This document shows positions 63,286-64,000 of a stretch of 64,000 nt of DNA, one piece after another (position 1 is the stretch's first letter; each line of letters starts with the position of its first letter). The notes beneath the pieces were generated by a model, which did not search any database, had not been told where the DNA came from, and saw only the letters and a program-made list of their open reading frames with translations. This DNA is from Calliopsis andreniformis (Eukaryota > Arthropoda > Insecta > Hymenoptera > Andrenidae). The stretch spans positions 26,182,001 through 26,246,000 of the forward strand of contig NW_027480422.1 in the NCBI RefSeq assembly GCF_051401765.1. The letters run 5' to 3'. The position numbers and the translations under genes are program-made.

Positions 63286-64000
63286 GTTAGGGCCTAAGAA
63301 GTCAACGCCAGAAGCATAAAATACGATATATGTACAACCTTTTTTCCATTGTATAAAACGAGTAATTGCAACCAGTGTGAAAGTAATGGCCATTTCTACG
63401 TTTCGGGCATCCTAGACTTAACTCTGAGGCATTGCTCCACCAGATCGAATACATAGGGCCTTAGAAGTCAACGCCAGAAGCATAAAGTACAATTAAAATC
63501 CAACAGTATGTCAGTCGTATAACAGGAATAATTGCAACAAGCGTGAAGGTAACGGTCATTTCTACGTTCCTGGCGGCCTAGACTTAACTCAGAGGCATTG
63601 CTCCACCCGATCGAATACATAGGTCCTTAGAAGTCAACGCCAGAAGTGTAAAGTACAATCAAAATCCAACAGTTTGTCCATCGTATAGCATGAATAATTG
63701 CAACCAGAATGAAAGTAATGGTCATTTCTACGTTTCGGGCAACCTAGGCTTCACTCTAGGGCGTTGATCCACCACACCGAATAGCTACGGCCTTAGAAGT
63801 CAACGCCAGAAACATAAAATACAATATAAATCCAACAGTTTTTCCATGGTATAACAGGAATAATTGCAACAAGCGTGAAGGTAATGGTCATTTCTACGTT
63901 CCGGGCAACCTAGGTTTTGCTCTAGGGCGTTGCCTCACCACATCGAATAGTTCGGGCCTTAGAAGTCAACGCCTGAAGCATAAAATACAATAAAAATACA

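Larger units (their letters stand above)
1..64000 (+). repeat. 166-bp satellite array, about 385 monomers, all in one orientation
   Basis: The entire window is tandem copies of one 166-bp monomer. The conserved CCTAGG core sits at 31, 197, 363, 529 and so on to 63909. That span is 63878 bp, or 385 x 166 minus 32. Conserved landmarks in every copy are a CATTTCTACGTTCCGGGCAA-like segment, a CTTCACTCTAGGGCG-like segment, an AAGTCAACGCCAGAAGCATA-like segment and GGAATAATTGCAA. No monomer is inverted and no other sequence class interrupts the array. Arrays of 150-180 bp monomers with higher-order structure are typical of eukaryotic centromeric or pericentromeric satellites; the location here is inferred, not shown. 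I do not recognise the family by name. Every stretch without a more specific entry is ordinary monomer sequence. Confidence 0.98.
58629..64000 (+). repeat. Higher-order repeat H, unit 3 (mosaic, runs off the window)
   Basis: 58629 to about 61830 matches unit 1 at 8957 bp with very few differences. About 61838-61980 is a patch from the 49063-49205 sequence. About 61985-62924 repeats 60657-61596 (8 monomers, 1328 bp). 62936 to about 63910 follows unit 2 (57639-58613, offset 5297), and the end from 63909 follows 48661 onward. The unit is a composite of at least five segments. The array continues past the window edge. Confidence 0.8.

Noticed and set aside
1..64000. Dimeric monomer (2 x 83 bp) or shorter internal subrepeat
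   Set aside because: The GC-rich first half and AT-rich second half of the monomer do not align. Only the short CTAGG word repeats within the unit.

Overview
The whole 64 kb window is one uninterrupted satellite DNA array. It is built from about 385 head-to-tail copies, all in the same orientation, of a monomer of 166 bp. I found no protein-coding gene, tRNA, rRNA, transposon, CRISPR array or unique-sequence island. The conserved step is easy to follow: the CCTAGG core of the monomer lies at 31, 197, 363 and 529, exactly 166 bp apart, and the last one (63909) is 385 steps on, only 32 bp short of 385 x 166. This architecture means a eukaryotic chromosome, most likely centromeric or pericentromeric heterochromatin. 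CpG is not depleted (7 in monomer 1 against about 7.6 expected from its base counts), which argues against long-term heavy CpG methylation and fits an invertebrate better than a vertebrate. I cannot name the taxon or prove centromere function from sequence alone.

Monomer anatomy (phase of position 1). Positions 1-80 are GC-rich (45 of 80 in monomer 1). Positions 101-166 are AT-rich (17 G+C of 66). The GC-rich part carries an imperfect dyad, GCAA-CCTAG / 8-nt loop / CTAGG-gcg-TTGC at 27-55, and a second short dyad, TTAGG-G-CCTAA, in many copies. The AT-rich part carries a TATAAATA motif in many copies and a T-run.

On top of the 166-bp unit lies a mosaic of higher-order repeats (HORs), read from diagnostic variants recurring at multiples of 166. 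Region A (1 to about 11185) has a 38-monomer block and a near-identical but edited second copy. Region B (about 11186-17080) is a diverged mixture with a 6-monomer duplication. Region C (17081-23390) has an 18-monomer unit followed by two 10-monomer versions. Region D (about 24430-33559) is a 26-monomer and a 29-monomer copy that are almost identical over 3.7 kb. Region E (33560-39450) re-uses region A material and has a 5-monomer tandem duplication. Regions F and G (39451-49671) are the most diverged. Region H (49672-64000) is a young nested HOR of three long units, each made of two related halves, with clear recombination junctions.

There are no genes to work together. The interest is in how the array evolves: strict length control at 166 bp, especially in the first 33 kb; repeated unequal exchange of whole monomers; one out-of-register junction; and small patches shared between distant blocks. 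Any promoter-like or Pol III-like signal listed is weak and is scored accordingly. Because adjacent copies are so similar, copy numbers depend on the assembly being right.
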